A DNA stretch of 64,000 nucleotides. Source: JBNAGF01 sp049801055. GTDB lineage: Bacteria > Pseudomonadota > Alphaproteobacteria > Rhodobacterales > Rhodobacteraceae. The notes under the pieces were generated by a model. It had not been told where the DNA came from and made no database searches. It saw nothing but the letters and a program-made list of their open reading frames with translations. A program made the position numbers and the translations under genes. Shown in pieces: positions 1 through 8,167 of the stretch (positions are counted from its first letter, which is position 1; the number at the start of each line of letters is the position of its first letter). The stretch spans positions 310,001-374,000 of the forward strand of contig NZ_JBNAGF010000003.1 of assembly GCF_049801055.1 (NCBI RefSeq). The letters run 5' to 3'.

Positions 1-1
1 G

Positions 2-319
2 CACAGGATGGCGGACGCGTCGGCCAACCCATACACGGCTGTTGCTGCCGTGCTGCACGCGGCCCGGCTTGGCGTAGAAAACGGGCATGCACTGCCGCCG
101 ATGGAAACCGGGGACGGTTTTGATCGAACAGATGCCAAAGAAGGCACGGCAATCGATCTGAAGGGCGCGGTGGCCGATCTTGAACGTGATACGGTTCTTG
201 CTCAGGCTGTCGGACCTGAACTGGTCGCCAATCATGTGTTTATGAAGCAGAAAGAAGTGCGCAAGACCCGCGATCTTGAAGGCGACGCATTGCGCGATTT
301 CTACGTCTATTCTGTGTAA
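2..319 (+). CDS. Glutamine synthetase family protein, C-terminal part (gamma-glutamyl-amine ligase-like)
   Basis: Only the last 105 or so residues lie in the window; the frame is open to the left edge and ends with TAA at 317-319. The start of the segment reads RMADASANPY, the arginine/NPY region near the C-terminus of glutamine synthetases, followed by the usual helical tail ending DFYVYSV. True glutamine synthetases and gamma-glutamyl-amine ligases (PuuA, aniline/isopropylamine glutamylating enzymes) share this part, so the substrate cannot be fixed here. The ferredoxin starts 10 bases downstream with its ribosome site overlapping this stop, and aminotransferase and aldehyde dehydrogenase genes lie nearby. 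That setting favours an amine-glutamylating enzyme over central nitrogen assimilation; this is inference. Confidence 0.8.
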   Translation, partial: HRMADASANPYTAVAAVLHAARLGVENGHALPPMETGDGFDRTDAKEGTAIDLKGAVADLERDTVLAQAVGPELVANHVFMKQKEVRKTRDLEGDALRDFYVYSV

Positions 320-329
320 GGAGTGCCTG

Positions 330-644
330 ATGAAGGTCACCTGGAAATTGCCGGACGGGCGTGAGGTCAGCGCAGAAGTGGACGAAGGTCAGTCTCTGAT
401 GGAAGCCGCCGTCGCCAACACCGTTCCTGGCGTGATCGGGGAGTGTGGCGGGTGCCTGAGCTGTGCGACCTGCCACGTTTACGTCGATGCTGCTTGGCTG
501 GATCGAACGGGATCTGTCGAAGACTTCGAAGACGCCATGCTCGACATCGCGGCGGCCGAGCGACGCCCGGAAAGCCGCCTGAGCTGCCAGATCGAAGTGC
601 ATCCGGATCTTGACGGGTTGGTGCTCAACGTGCCTGAGATTTGA
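330..644 (+). CDS. 2Fe-2S ferredoxin, adrenodoxin type
   Basis: A 104-residue electron carrier. The cluster ligands are visible as C-x5-C-x2-C (GECGGCLSCATCH, about residues 37-49) with the fourth cysteine in RLSC near residue 85, the spacing of adrenodoxin/putidaredoxin-type ferredoxins that feed cytochrome P450s or Rieske oxygenases. ATG 330 is chosen because TAAGGAG at 317-323 gives a good ribosome site that overlaps the upstream stop; the longer frame from 276 lies inside the preceding gene. Translational coupling to the glutamine-synthetase-like gene suggests one pathway, perhaps oxidation of a glutamylated amine. The oxygenase partner is not in the window. Confidence 0.88.
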   Translation: MKVTWKLPDGREVSAEVDEGQSLMEAAVANTVPGVIGECGGCLSCATCHVYVDAAWLDRTGSVEDFEDAMLDIAAAERRPESRLSCQIEVHPDLDGLVLNVPEI

Positions 645-650
645 GTGCCG

Positions 651-676
651 GCCGCCCGGGGTGAACTCCGGGCGGC
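651..676. terminator. Hairpin terminator between convergent genes
   Basis: GCCGCCCGG at 651-659 pairs perfectly with CCGGGCGGC at 668-676 around an 8-base loop. It sits between the stop of the ferredoxin and the stop of the convergent aminotransferase, so it could stop transcription from both sides. There is no clear U-tract. Confidence 0.6.
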
Positions 677-694
677 GTCTAATCCGAATTGGCT

Positions 695-2053
695 TTAGCC
701 AGCCACCGAGGCAAACCCTTCGTCCAAAGCGGAGAGTATCGTCGACGCGTCATCTTCGGTCAGAATGAGGGGTGGAGACAGCATGATGTTCGGGCCGGAT
801 ACACGGACCATTGCACCAGCCCGATAGGTTGCCTCCTGAATGGCGCTGATCGTTCCCTTGTCGATCGGGGTCTTGGTGGCCCGGTCGCTGACAAGCTCCA
901 TCGCGGTCATCAACCCGTGCCCTCCGCGGACGTCGCCGATCAGATCGTGTTTTTTCTGCAGCTTCCGGAACCCTTCGAACAGCTGGGTGCCTCTCGCGGC
1001 CGCGTTTTCGGGAACGTTCAGTTTCTGAGTTTCCTCAAGACAGGCCAATGCGGCTGCGGCACCCACCGGATGGCCAGAATAGGTATAGCCATGACCAATC
1101 GCAGCCCGTCCGGTTTGATCCTCTTCAAACACCTGCGCCACCGGTTCAGAAATCATTGCCGCGCCAAACGGGAAATATCCGTTGGTTATGGCTTTGGCAG
1201 TGGTCATCATGTCGGGCTGAACGCCCCAGTGCCGGGACCCGGTCCAGCTGCCGGTGCGGCCAAATGCTGTAATGACCTCGTCAGCGATCAGAAGAATGCC
1301 GTTCCGGCTGCAGATTTCCCGCACGCCGGGCATGAAGCTTTCATGTGGAGGGATCACGCCGCCCGCGCCGAGAATGGGCTCCATGATGAAGGCCGCGATG
1401 GTTCCAGCACCCTGAAACGCGATCTCGTCTTCGAGTGCATTCAGGCACAGCTGGGCGAGTTTCTCCGGATCGGTCTCGTTGAACGGATTGCGATACGTGT
1501 AAGGCGCCGGAATGTGATGGCACCCGGCAAGCAACGGCTCGTAGGCTGTGCGGAAATTCGCGTTGCCGTTGATTGATGCGCCGCCGAAATGAGTGCCGTG
1601 ATACCCTTTCTTGAGGCTCAGGAATTTCACGCGTCCCGTTTCCCCGCGAACATTGTGGTATTGGCGCGCCAGTCGCAGGGCTGTTTCTACGGAATCCGAG
1701 CCGCCTGAAGTATAGAACGCCCTGGTCAGGCCATCAGGTTCGAAAAACGCGCGGAGTTCTTCGGCCAGCTGGATTACGGTGTCATTGGTGGTTCCACGAA
1801 AGATCGAATAATAGGGCAGCCGATCGAGTTGCGCGGCAATAGCATCCTTGATTGGCTGGCAGGAAAATCCAAGATTTACGTTCCACAGCCCGCCAACGCC
1901 ATCCACGACCTCATGGCCGACTATATCCGTGATCCGAACCCCGGCGGCGTCGGTTACAATCGTTGGCGGATTCTGCTGGCAATCAGCCGGGTGCGCCATC
2001 GGGTGCCACAGCGACCGTGCATTCATTTCCTTTAGGAAGTTGGAGTCTTTCAT
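695..2053 (-). CDS. Class III PLP-dependent aminotransferase (omega-amino acid:pyruvate type)
   Basis: A full-length 452-residue fold-type I aminotransferase. Visible landmarks are the SGGSDSVETAL phosphate-binding segment (about 116-126), the LLIADEVITAFGRTG motif with the PLP-binding aspartate D258, and the Schiff-base lysine K287 in TTAKAITNGY. The family transfers amino groups from omega-amino acids, polyamines or other terminal amines to pyruvate or 2-oxoglutarate; substrate is not predictable from sequence alone. It is the last gene of a minus-strand operon iclR-HAD-aminotransferase, each junction an ATGA overlap (here 2050-2053). Together with the divergent aldehyde dehydrogenase this suggests an amine or beta-amino acid degradation route. 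Confidence 0.87.
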   Translation of the reverse strand: MKDSNFLKEMNARSLWHPMAHPADCQQNPPTIVTDAAGVRITDIVGHEVVDGVGGLWNVNLGFSCQPIKDAIAAQLDRLPYYSIFRGTTNDTVIQLAEELRAFFEPDGLTRAFYTSGGSDSVETALRLARQYHNVRGETGRVKFLSLKKGYHGTHFGGASINGNANFRTAYEPLLAGCHHIPAPYTYRNPFNETDPEKLAQLCLNALEDEIAFQGAGTIAAFIMEPILGAGGVIPPHESFMPGVREICSRNGILLIADEVITAFGRTGSWTGSRHWGVQPDMMTTAKAITNGYFPFGAAMISEPVAQVFEEDQTGRAAIGHGYTYSGHPVGAAAALACLEETQKLNVPENAAARGTQLFEGFRKLQKKHDLIGDVRGGHGLMTAMELVSDRATKTPIDKGTISAIQEATYRAGAMVRVSGPNIMLSPPLILTEDDASTILSALDEGFASVAG

Positions 2054-2712
2054 GAGCTCAGCTCCTCGGTCACGCCCAACATTTGCAGGGCAGTTTGATA
2101 TCCAGTCGCCGGATCGGCGACGTCGAATTTCACGGTCGGGATTCCCAGTGCGATTGCACCGTCAACATTGCGCTGCTGGTCGTCGACAAATACGCAGGCG
2201 TTTGCGGGCAAACCCAACCTGTTCAGACAGGCCTGATAGGCACGCGGATCCGGCTTCAGTATGCCCGAGTAAGTGGCATCCTCGATCACTTCGAACCGCT
2301 CTAGAAACGGAAGTTTGTCCCGGAAGTCCGCGCCGTAGAACAGGTCGAGCTCATTTGAAAGGATAGCCAGTCGAATACCGCTGACGGCGGCGGCGTCGAT
2401 GGCAGCCCGAAATTCCGGCCGGATGACCGCATCAGGATCGGCACCGCGCGCTGCACGCACAAACTGCGCCATTTCGGTCCAGTCCTGACCAATCATCCAT
2501 CCGACTTCGACGGTGCGGGTGGCGTAATAGTCTCTTTCTGACAGTTTGCCGGCCTGCATGTCCTGCCAGAGCGTGTCTGTTTCCGGCTCGAACGGCCCGC
2601 GCCATGTCAAGCTTCCGGGGGGAAGTCCCAGAGCAGCCTCGGTCAGGTCATGTGTTTCGAACAATGTCCGAGTGACGACTCCACCGAAATCGAGGATTAG
2701 GGCTCGCGTCAT
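2050..2712 (-). CDS. HAD-superfamily hydrolase, subfamily IA
   Basis: A 220-residue haloacid-dehalogenase-fold protein. Motif I is LDFGGV with nucleophile D8, motif II ILSNE, motif III KPDPRAY and motif IV VFVDDQ. The residue two after the nucleophile is glycine rather than the usual aspartate; the same DFGGV form is seen in the YihX/epoxide-hydrolase N-domain group, which argues for a small phosphatase with unusual acid catalysis or a dehalogenase-like role. It overlaps both neighbours by 4 bases, between the IclR regulator and the aminotransferase, so it is probably part of the same catabolic operon. Substrate unknown. Confidence 0.82.
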   Translation of the reverse strand: MTRALILDFGGVVTRTLFETHDLTEAALGLPPGSLTWRGPFEPETDTLWQDMQAGKLSERDYYATRTVEVGWMIGQDWTEMAQFVRAARGADPDAVIRPEFRAAIDAAAVSGIRLAILSNELDLFYGADFRDKLPFLERFEVIEDATYSGILKPDPRAYQACLNRLGLPANACVFVDDQQRNVDGAIALGIPTVKFDVADPATGYQTALQMLGVTEELSS

Positions 2713-3488
2713 GCGGCTTTCTCCTGCGGGTAGTCTGAAGGGCAGAAACCGCCGATCCGGTGTGTCAAATCCAGAGCCGCAATCTTGACCTCTCTGCGGA
2801 TCAGGGTCTTCAGATCCGGCGTGATCCGCGCAACCGGCGCTGCGACGGCCAAGGATCCTATCGGTTCCCGGTTCGGGCCAAAGATCGGCGCGGCATGTGA
2901 ATGCACATCCGCTTCGAACCCGCCAACGGATTCTGCAATTCCAAGAATCCGGGCTTTCGAGATGGCTTCCCGCAATCTCTTTGGGTCGGTTTCGGTCTCG
3001 GTCGTATGCCGCGAGAGGGGTTGTGCCAATACATCTTCGACAAATGCGGATGGCGCAAAGGCCAGATAGGCAAGCCCCGATCCGGTCGCATGAAACGATA
3101 GGATCTCGGCATCTTCCATCGTAACACGCGTTCCGTGCCGCGGGCTGTAGGCGTGGGTTAATGTGTTGAGCTGCTTTCCGCGAACGAGAGAGACGTGCGC
3201 TGTTTCCCCGGTCAGATCACAAAGTTTTTTCAGGATATCCTGAGAGACCGACAGGATTGGCACGGCGGCTTCACGCAGGGCGGCCAGTCGCAAAACCTCG
3301 GGGCCAAGCCTGTAGGCACGGTCCGAGCCAACCTGTTCTACAAATCCCTGCGCCTGCAACTCGCTCATCAGGCGATACACGGTTGCCTTGTTCATGCCTG
3401 AGAGCCGGGTGATGTCGCTCAACCCGATTTCCAACCGGCCGTGGTTAAAAAGTGTCAGTAAAGACAGGGCTTTGGATACTGTTCCCAT
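2709..3488 (-). CDS. IclR-family transcriptional regulator
   Basis: A 259-residue regulator when started at ATG 3488; a longer frame to 3590 has a poor N-terminus. The N-terminal winged helix-turn-helix covers residues 1-65 (SKALSLLTLF, MNKATVYRLMSELQAQGFVE), followed by the IclR effector-binding domain (GETAHVSLVRG, SVGGFEADVHSHAAPIF). The family usually binds a small organic acid and either represses or activates the adjacent catabolic genes. It heads the operon with the HAD and aminotransferase genes and is divergent from the tctCBA transporter. A perfect inverted repeat at 3606-3624 lies in the shared intergenic region and is the likely operator for tctC. Confidence 0.88.
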   Translation of the reverse strand: MGTVSKALSLLTLFNHGRLEIGLSDITRLSGMNKATVYRLMSELQAQGFVEQVGSDRAYRLGPEVLRLAALREAAVPILSVSQDILKKLCDLTGETAHVSLVRGKQLNTLTHAYSPRHGTRVTMEDAEILSFHATGSGLAYLAFAPSAFVEDVLAQPLSRHTTETETDPKRLREAISKARILGIAESVGGFEADVHSHAAPIFGPNREPIGSLAVAAPVARITPDLKTLIRREVKIAALDLTHRIGGFCPSDYPQEKAA

Positions 3489-3563
3489 CAGGGTTCCCGT
3501 CGATTGTCTGCGCCCGTTTGTTGGGCTGTTAATGATTTTCGGCCGCGCCGGTTGCAGAAATTG

Positions 3564-3569
3564 TTGACA
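3564..3569 (+). promoter_or_regulatory. Putative -35 box for tctC
   Basis: TTGACA at 3564-3569 is a perfect sigma-70 -35 hexamer in the iclR-tctC intergenic region, about 85 bases upstream of the tctC start. No equally good -10 hexamer lies 17 bases downstream; the AT-rich stretch 3590-3599 is the closest. This could be an activator-dependent promoter. Confidence 0.4.
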
Positions 3570-3605
3570 GAAGGCTGGGTGGGGAGTCAATCTATTTTAA
3601 ACCGA

Positions 3606-3624
3606 TGGTTCATATAGCGAACCA
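3606..3624. promoter_or_regulatory. Putative IclR operator
   Basis: TGGTTC at 3606-3611 and GAACCA at 3619-3624 form a perfect 6+6 inverted repeat with a 7-base spacer. GTTC/GAAC half-sites with such spacing are typical for IclR-family operators. It lies downstream of the candidate -35 box and upstream of the GGGAGG ribosome site of tctC, where binding by the divergently encoded IclR protein could block transcription. Confidence 0.55.
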
Positions 3625-3653
3625 ATCACAACCTGCGTCTTAGGGAGGACCGC

Positions 3654-4592
3654 ATGAAACTCACCACCACAATCGCGGGGGCACTTACCGCCGTGGCCAT
3701 GACCGCCGGAACAGCGTTCGCTGAATATCCGGAAAAGCCAGTCAATTTCATTGTGCCTTGGCCTCCGGGTGACCTTGAAGATGTCCTGACCCGAATGATC
3801 GCCGAAGACTTCCAGAAGGAATACGGAGTTGCAGCAGCGGTTGTGAACAAACCAGGCGGTGGCGGCGGGCCCTTCCCGGGGGCGATCGAAGTCGCGAGCG
3901 CGCCTGCTGATGGTTACACAATCGGTTCATTCGTGATCGGTGTGCCGGTAATGGGCCACCAGATCGACATCCCACCGCTGACGCCCGAGAAATTCGATCC
4001 GCTTGGGATTTTCCTAACCTATCCTTTCGTGATCGCCACAAGCGGCGATGCTCCCTACTCCTCGATGGAAGAATTGGCGGCCTACGCCAAGGAGAACGAC
4101 GTGGCGCTGGGTCATTTCGGGGATGTCTTGACCCCGACGCAGGTGACAAAGGCCTATGCCAAGAATGCCGGTTTTGACTGGGGTTCGGATGCCGCGTTTG
4201 ATGCGCTTGACTGCAACACTTTGGCTTCGGGAGATGCGGACGTTATCAATACGACCTTGCAGTTGGTTCTGCCTTGCCTTGACCAGATCAAGGTACTGGT
4301 CTCGATCACTGACGAGCGCATTCCGCTGGTCCCTGATGCGCCAACCATTGGTGAGCTTGACGAAAGCCTGAACATTGCACTTTGGAACGGTCTGTTTGTG
4401 ACCAAGGATACTCCGCAGGACGTGCGCGACAAAATCATTGCCGTTGCAGAAAAGACGGTCATGAGTGAGCGCGCGCAGGCTGTTGCCAAGGAAACCGGAG
4501 CTTTGGTTTACTGGCAGAATGCAGGCGACAGCGCGTCCCGTGTCGCCAACGACATCGATACGATGGCCCGTATCGGTCAGTTGCTGCAGTAA
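3654..4592 (+). CDS. tctC: Tripartite tricarboxylate transporter substrate-binding protein (TctC/Bug family)
   Basis: A 312-residue periplasmic binding protein. Residues 1-23 form a signal peptide ending in AFA, with mature sequence starting EYPEKPVNF. The Bug-family pattern follows: VPWPPGDLEDVLTRM near residue 35, NKPGGGGGPFPG near 63 and a C-terminal lobe with VLVSITDERIPLVPDAPTIGEL. GGGAGG eight bases before ATG 3654 supports the start. Bug proteins capture carboxylates or related small acids for the TctAB permease encoded directly downstream. In classic Bug proteins the first loop often reads PFPPGG; here it is PWPPGD, so the ligand contacts may differ. Expression is probably controlled by the divergent IclR protein. 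Confidence 0.9.
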   Translation: MKLTTTIAGALTAVAMTAGTAFAEYPEKPVNFIVPWPPGDLEDVLTRMIAEDFQKEYGVAAAVVNKPGGGGGPFPGAIEVASAPADGYTIGSFVIGVPVMGHQIDIPPLTPEKFDPLGIFLTYPFVIATSGDAPYSSMEELAAYAKENDVALGHFGDVLTPTQVTKAYAKNAGFDWGSDAAFDALDCNTLASGDADVINTTLQLVLPCLDQIKVLVSITDERIPLVPDAPTIGELDESLNIALWNGLFVTKDTPQDVRDKIIAVAEKTVMSERAQAVAKETGALVYWQNAGDSASRVANDIDTMARIGQLLQ

Positions 4593-4599
4593 GAAGCTT

Positions 4600-4626
4600 G
4601 GCGGGATGGTTCTGATCCGTTCCGCC
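4600..4626 (+). promoter_or_regulatory. Intercistronic hairpin between tctC and tctB
   Basis: Bases 4600-4609 pair with 4617-4626 (10 bp including two G-T wobbles) around a 7-base loop, starting 7 bases after the tctC stop. There is no U-tract. Such hairpins behind binding-protein genes commonly protect the upstream mRNA or reduce read-through, giving more binding protein than permease. A competing pairing of CTTGGC (4597-4602) with GCCAAG (4645-4650) is also possible. Confidence 0.5.
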
Positions 4627-4661
4627 ATATTCCCAGTACCCCCAGCCAAGAGAGCTTTGTC

Positions 4662-5192
4662 ATGCCCTCCGAACGCGAACGCCGTTTCGTCGGACCCCGG
4701 CGCGGCCAGTTCATTTTTGCGCTCGCCTTTCTGGCCTTGTCCGCGCTGCTTCTGAGCCAGATCGGGGAGCAGACCAGATGGATGGACAAGACTAAGATGT
4801 TTGCACAGCCGCGTTTCTGGCCGGCGATTGGTCTTGGTGGCATGGTGGTAATGGGCGGGTTGCACCTCTATCGGCTGCCGTGGCGCCACAACACACGCTA
4901 TGACTGGTGGGAAACCCGAAAATGGGCGCGGGTATTGGAATTTGCGCTATGGTTCATGGCTTATGTGATCCTCGTTCCGGTCTTGGGCTACCTTCCTGTC
5001 ACGCTGATTTTCGTGCCGGCCCTGAGTTGGCGCATGGGTTACCGCAGCCGTGAAATGCTCTGGATCAGTGCGGCGTTTGGTGTTGCAGTGGTTCTGCTCT
5101 TCAAAGCGTTCCTGTCCGTCAAAATACCCGGAGGCATAATCTATGAAATCCTGCCCGGGCCGCTTCGCAGTTTCTTTATCCTGTATCTCTGA
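4662..5192 (+). CDS. tctB: Tripartite tricarboxylate transporter small membrane subunit TctB
   Basis: A 176-residue protein with about four transmembrane segments: residues 14-31, 47-66 (FWPAIGLGGMVVMGGLHLY), 85-115 (FMAYVILVPVLGYLPVTLIF) and 126-143. Size, topology and position between TctC and TctA fit the poorly conserved TctB subunit. The stop codon overlaps the tctA start (TGATG at 5190-5194). The leading ATG 4662 is preceded by AAGAGAG. It acts in the inner membrane with TctA in proton- or sodium-driven uptake of the ligand captured by TctC. Confidence 0.85.
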   Translation: MPSERERRFVGPRRGQFIFALAFLALSALLLSQIGEQTRWMDKTKMFAQPRFWPAIGLGGMVVMGGLHLYRLPWRHNTRYDWWETRKWARVLEFALWFMAYVILVPVLGYLPVTLIFVPALSWRMGYRSREMLWISAAFGVAVVLLFKAFLSVKIPGGIIYEILPGPLRSFFILYL

Positions 5193-6811
5193 TGGATTTG
5201 CTTTTCTCCGCCCTCGAAATCCTGACCCGCTGGGACGTGGCACTGGCTCTTCTGACCGGTTCGGTTGGCGGCGTGCTGATCGGTGCCATTCCCGGTGTCG
5301 GCCCAGCCGTGGCCATTGCCATCCTGCTGCCGGCCACCTTTTCCATGGATCCGATTGTCGGCCTGACCGTGCTTTTGGGGATCTATGGATCGTCAATGTA
5401 TGGCGGTGCCATTCCGGCCATTCTGATCAATACACCCGGAACAGCTGTCAATGCGCTGACCACCTATGACGGCTATCCAATGACCGCGCGCGGAGAGCCC
5501 CGAAGGGCGCTGTCATTGGCTTATTCGGCCTCATTCTTTGGCGGTATCTTCTCGGTAATCTGCTTGATCCTGTTTGCGCCGGTTCTGGCCAAGGTCGCAC
5601 CGATGTTTGGTTCGCGCGAGATCTTCCTCGCCGCTCTGTTGGGCCTCTTGCTGGTGGTCGTTGCCCACCGCGGGCAATCGCTGATAGCGGGCGCACTGGC
5701 TTGTTTCGGGATCTTCCTGCAGACCATCGGGCTGGAACCGGTGAAATACACCTCGCGATACACGTTTGATCAGCCTTTCCTGTCGGGCGGGATCAACCTG
5801 ATCGTCGTTGTGCTGGGGTTGTTCGCCCTGTCGCAGGCCTTTGTGCTTTTGATGGACGACGACGAAAAAGTGCATCTGACCAAGTTGCGTGGCGGTATGT
5901 TCCAGGGCCTGCGCGAACTGGCGCGGCATCCCCGGGTCGCAGGTGTTTCGGCATCTTTTGGCGTGGTCATGGGCATGATCCCTGGTGTCGGAGAATTCAC
6001 GGCCCAGTTCATGTCCTACACATATGCGCAACGAACCTCTAAACGTCCGCAGGATTTCGGCAGCGGATCCTCCGAGGGGCTGATCGCGGCTGAGACGGCC
6101 AATAACGCAGTTCCGGCCGCAGCCATGGTTCCGCTGTTGGCGCTCGGCATTCCGGGGGAAGCGCTCACCGCGATGATGCTCTCGGTGTTCTACGTACACA
6201 ATGTCGTGCCAGGGCCCGGGCTGTTCCAGAACCAGATGGATTTCGTTGTTGCGCTATATCTTGCGCTTCTCATCCTGAATGTTCTGGTTCTCATCTTCCT
6301 GTTGTTTGCCACCAAATCGCTGATCCAGGTGGTGCGTATTCCGAACCGGTTCCTCGGGGTCTGTATCCTGACGCTGAGCTTTGTCGGCGTCTACAGCCTG
6401 CGAAATTCGGCGACGGATTGCCTGCTGGCTGCTGTCTTTGGGGTGCTGGGCTTCATCCTCAAGCGGTTGTCGATCCCTTCGGTGCCTATCATCCTCGGCA
6501 TGGTTCTGGGCGGTATTATGGAGGTCAAGCTGCGCGCGGGCATGGCGCGGGTGAAGGAGCCGCTCGACTTTATCGATCGTCCGGTGGCATTCATCCTGTT
6601 TCTCATCATTATCGTTGTTCTGGTGGTCCATATCTTCCGCGTGGTGAAGGACCGCAGGGAACTCAAGGAGGCCGAATGGCAGACCAAAAGCTCATCGACG
6701 CGCTTCGGCAAACTCCTGTTGCGCCGCAGAAACTCTTTCTTGAAGGATCGTGGCAAAGTGGTTCGGGCACGCCACTCGAAGTTACTTCGCCGATTGACGG
6801 AACTCTTCTGA
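5192..6811 (+). CDS. tctA: Tripartite tricarboxylate transporter large permease TctA
   Basis: A 539-residue polytopic membrane protein with 10 or more hydrophobic segments. TctA hallmarks are GAIPGVGPAVAIAILLPATF (about 30-49), YGSSMYGGAIPAILINTPGT (about 66-85) and the repeat of the same fold GMIPGVGEF and ALGIPGEALTAMM. The last membrane span ends near residue 488 (VVLVVHIFRVVKDRRELKE). The frame then continues for about 45 residues of highly basic sequence that overlaps the downstream aldehyde dehydrogenase by 136 bases in another frame. Most family members stop near 500 residues, so this tail may come from loss of an earlier stop codon. Confidence 0.9.
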   Translation: MDLLFSALEILTRWDVALALLTGSVGGVLIGAIPGVGPAVAIAILLPATFSMDPIVGLTVLLGIYGSSMYGGAIPAILINTPGTAVNALTTYDGYPMTARGEPRRALSLAYSASFFGGIFSVICLILFAPVLAKVAPMFGSREIFLAALLGLLLVVVAHRGQSLIAGALACFGIFLQTIGLEPVKYTSRYTFDQPFLSGGINLIVVVLGLFALSQAFVLLMDDDEKVHLTKLRGGMFQGLRELARHPRVAGVSASFGVVMGMIPGVGEFTAQFMSYTYAQRTSKRPQDFGSGSSEGLIAAETANNAVPAAAMVPLLALGIPGEALTAMMLSVFYVHNVVPGPGLFQNQMDFVVALYLALLILNVLVLIFLLFATKSLIQVVRIPNRFLGVCILTLSFVGVYSLRNSATDCLLAAVFGVLGFILKRLSIPSVPIILGMVLGGIMEVKLRAGMARVKEPLDFIDRPVAFILFLIIIVVLVVHIFRVVKDRRELKEAEWQTKSSSTRFGKLLLRRRNSFLKDRGKVVRARHSKLLRRLTELF

Positions 6812-8160
6812 CGACGATCGACGGTGCTTCGGAGGCAGACGTAAGCCTCGCAGTTTCTTCAGCGCGGGCCGCATTCGATGATGGGAGGTGGTCGGGGCTG
6901 GCTCCTGCGGAGCGCAAGAAAGTGCTGCACCGGATCGCCAACCGGATCGAAGCCGAAGCCCTGGAACTTGCAGTTCTGGGAATTCGGGACAATGGCACCG
7001 AGCTGGCAATGGCGCTAAGGGCCGAGCCGGGTTCGGCAGCCGGAACTTTTCGCTACTATGCCGAAGCCCTCGACAAGGTTGCCGGAGAGGTCGCGCCGAC
7101 TGCGCCCGGAGTTCTGGGCCTGGTGCACCGGGCGCCTGTCGGGGTGGTTGCGGCGATTGTGCCTTGGAATTTTCCGTTGATGATCGGAGCGTGGAAATTG
7201 GCACCGGCGTTGGCGATGGGGAATTCCGTGGTGCTGAAGCCGGCGGAAACGGCCTCGCTGAGTTTGTTGAGGTTGGCCGAGATTTGTTCGGAATGCGGCT
7301 TGCCGGACGGGGTGCTCAATGTGGTCACCGGATCCGGCGTCGAAACGGGTGCGGCCCTTGCGCATTCCATGGGGGTCGATGTTTTGGCCTTTACCGGATC
7401 CGGCGCGACCGGACGCCGATTGCTGGAGGCTTCGGCAGCCTCTAACCTGAAACGGTGTTATCTGGAATTGGGTGGCAAGTCGCCAAACATCGTGTTTGCA
7501 GATGCGCCGGATCTGGCTCATGCCGCCAAAGTGTCAGCGGCGGGGATTTTTCGAAACTCTGGCCAGGTCTGCGTCGCTGGATCCCGGCTTCTGGTTGAAG
7601 TGTCGGTTCACGACGAGTTTGTCGAAATGCTGAAAGAACAGGCCGAAATGCTACGCGTCGGCGATCCGCTTGATACCGACACCCAGATCGGGGCGGTGAA
7701 TTCCGAGGATCAGCTGCGACGTAACCTGAGCTTTATGGACAAGGCCGTGTCCGAAGGCGGGAAAGTCGTCACCGGCGGTTTCCGGATCCTGCAGGAAACC
7801 GGTGGCAGCTACATGGCGCCTACAATCGTCACTGGTGTTACTCGGGATGCGACCCTTTTCCAGCGCGAGGTGTTTGGGCCAGTTTTGGCGGTTTCGGCGT
7901 TCGAGACCGAGGAGGAGGCTTTGAGCCTAGCGAATGGTACCGAGTTCGGTCTGGCGGCGGGGGTGTGGACTTCCAACCTGTCGCGAGCCCACAAAATGGT
8001 CGCCGGAATCCGCGCTGGTGTAGTGCATGTCAACACCTATGGCGGTGCCGACAACACCGTGCCGCTCGGAGGTGTCGGACAATCCGGCAACGGCCACGAC
8101 AAATCGCTTCATGCGCTCGACAAGTATGTCGATCTGAAAACGGCCTGGATACAGCTTTGA
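6676..8160 (+). CDS. NAD(P)-dependent aldehyde dehydrogenase
   Basis: A 494-residue enzyme that oxidises an aldehyde to its acid. N165 in VPWNFP, K188 in VVLKPA, the general base E264 in LELGGKSPN and the catalytic cysteine C299 in SGQVCVAGSR are all present, so it should be active. ATG 6676 is chosen because AAGGAG at 6665-6670 precedes it and the N-terminus then matches the family length; this places the start inside the 3' end of tctA. It resembles the PuuC/betaine-aldehyde branch of the family. With the aminotransferase on the other strand, it could oxidise the aldehyde left after transamination of an amine. Confidence 0.88.
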   Translation: MADQKLIDALRQTPVAPQKLFLEGSWQSGSGTPLEVTSPIDGTLLTTIDGASEADVSLAVSSARAAFDDGRWSGLAPAERKKVLHRIANRIEAEALELAVLGIRDNGTELAMALRAEPGSAAGTFRYYAEALDKVAGEVAPTAPGVLGLVHRAPVGVVAAIVPWNFPLMIGAWKLAPALAMGNSVVLKPAETASLSLLRLAEICSECGLPDGVLNVVTGSGVETGAALAHSMGVDVLAFTGSGATGRRLLEASAASNLKRCYLELGGKSPNIVFADAPDLAHAAKVSAAGIFRNSGQVCVAGSRLLVEVSVHDEFVEMLKEQAEMLRVGDPLDTDTQIGAVNSEDQLRRNLSFMDKAVSEGGKVVTGGFRILQETGGSYMAPTIVTGVTRDATLFQREVFGPVLAVSAFETEEEALSLANGTEFGLAAGVWTSNLSRAHKMVAGIRAGVVHVNTYGGADNTVPLGGVGQSGNGHDKSLHALDKYVDLKTAWIQL

Positions 8161-8167
8161 GGACAAC

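Noticed and set aside
689..1576. 295-codon open frame on the plus strand
   Set aside because: Antisense to the class III aminotransferase, which has all PLP residues intact.
4014..4889. 291-codon open frame on the minus strand
   Set aside because: Antisense to tctC and tctB; composition unlike protein.
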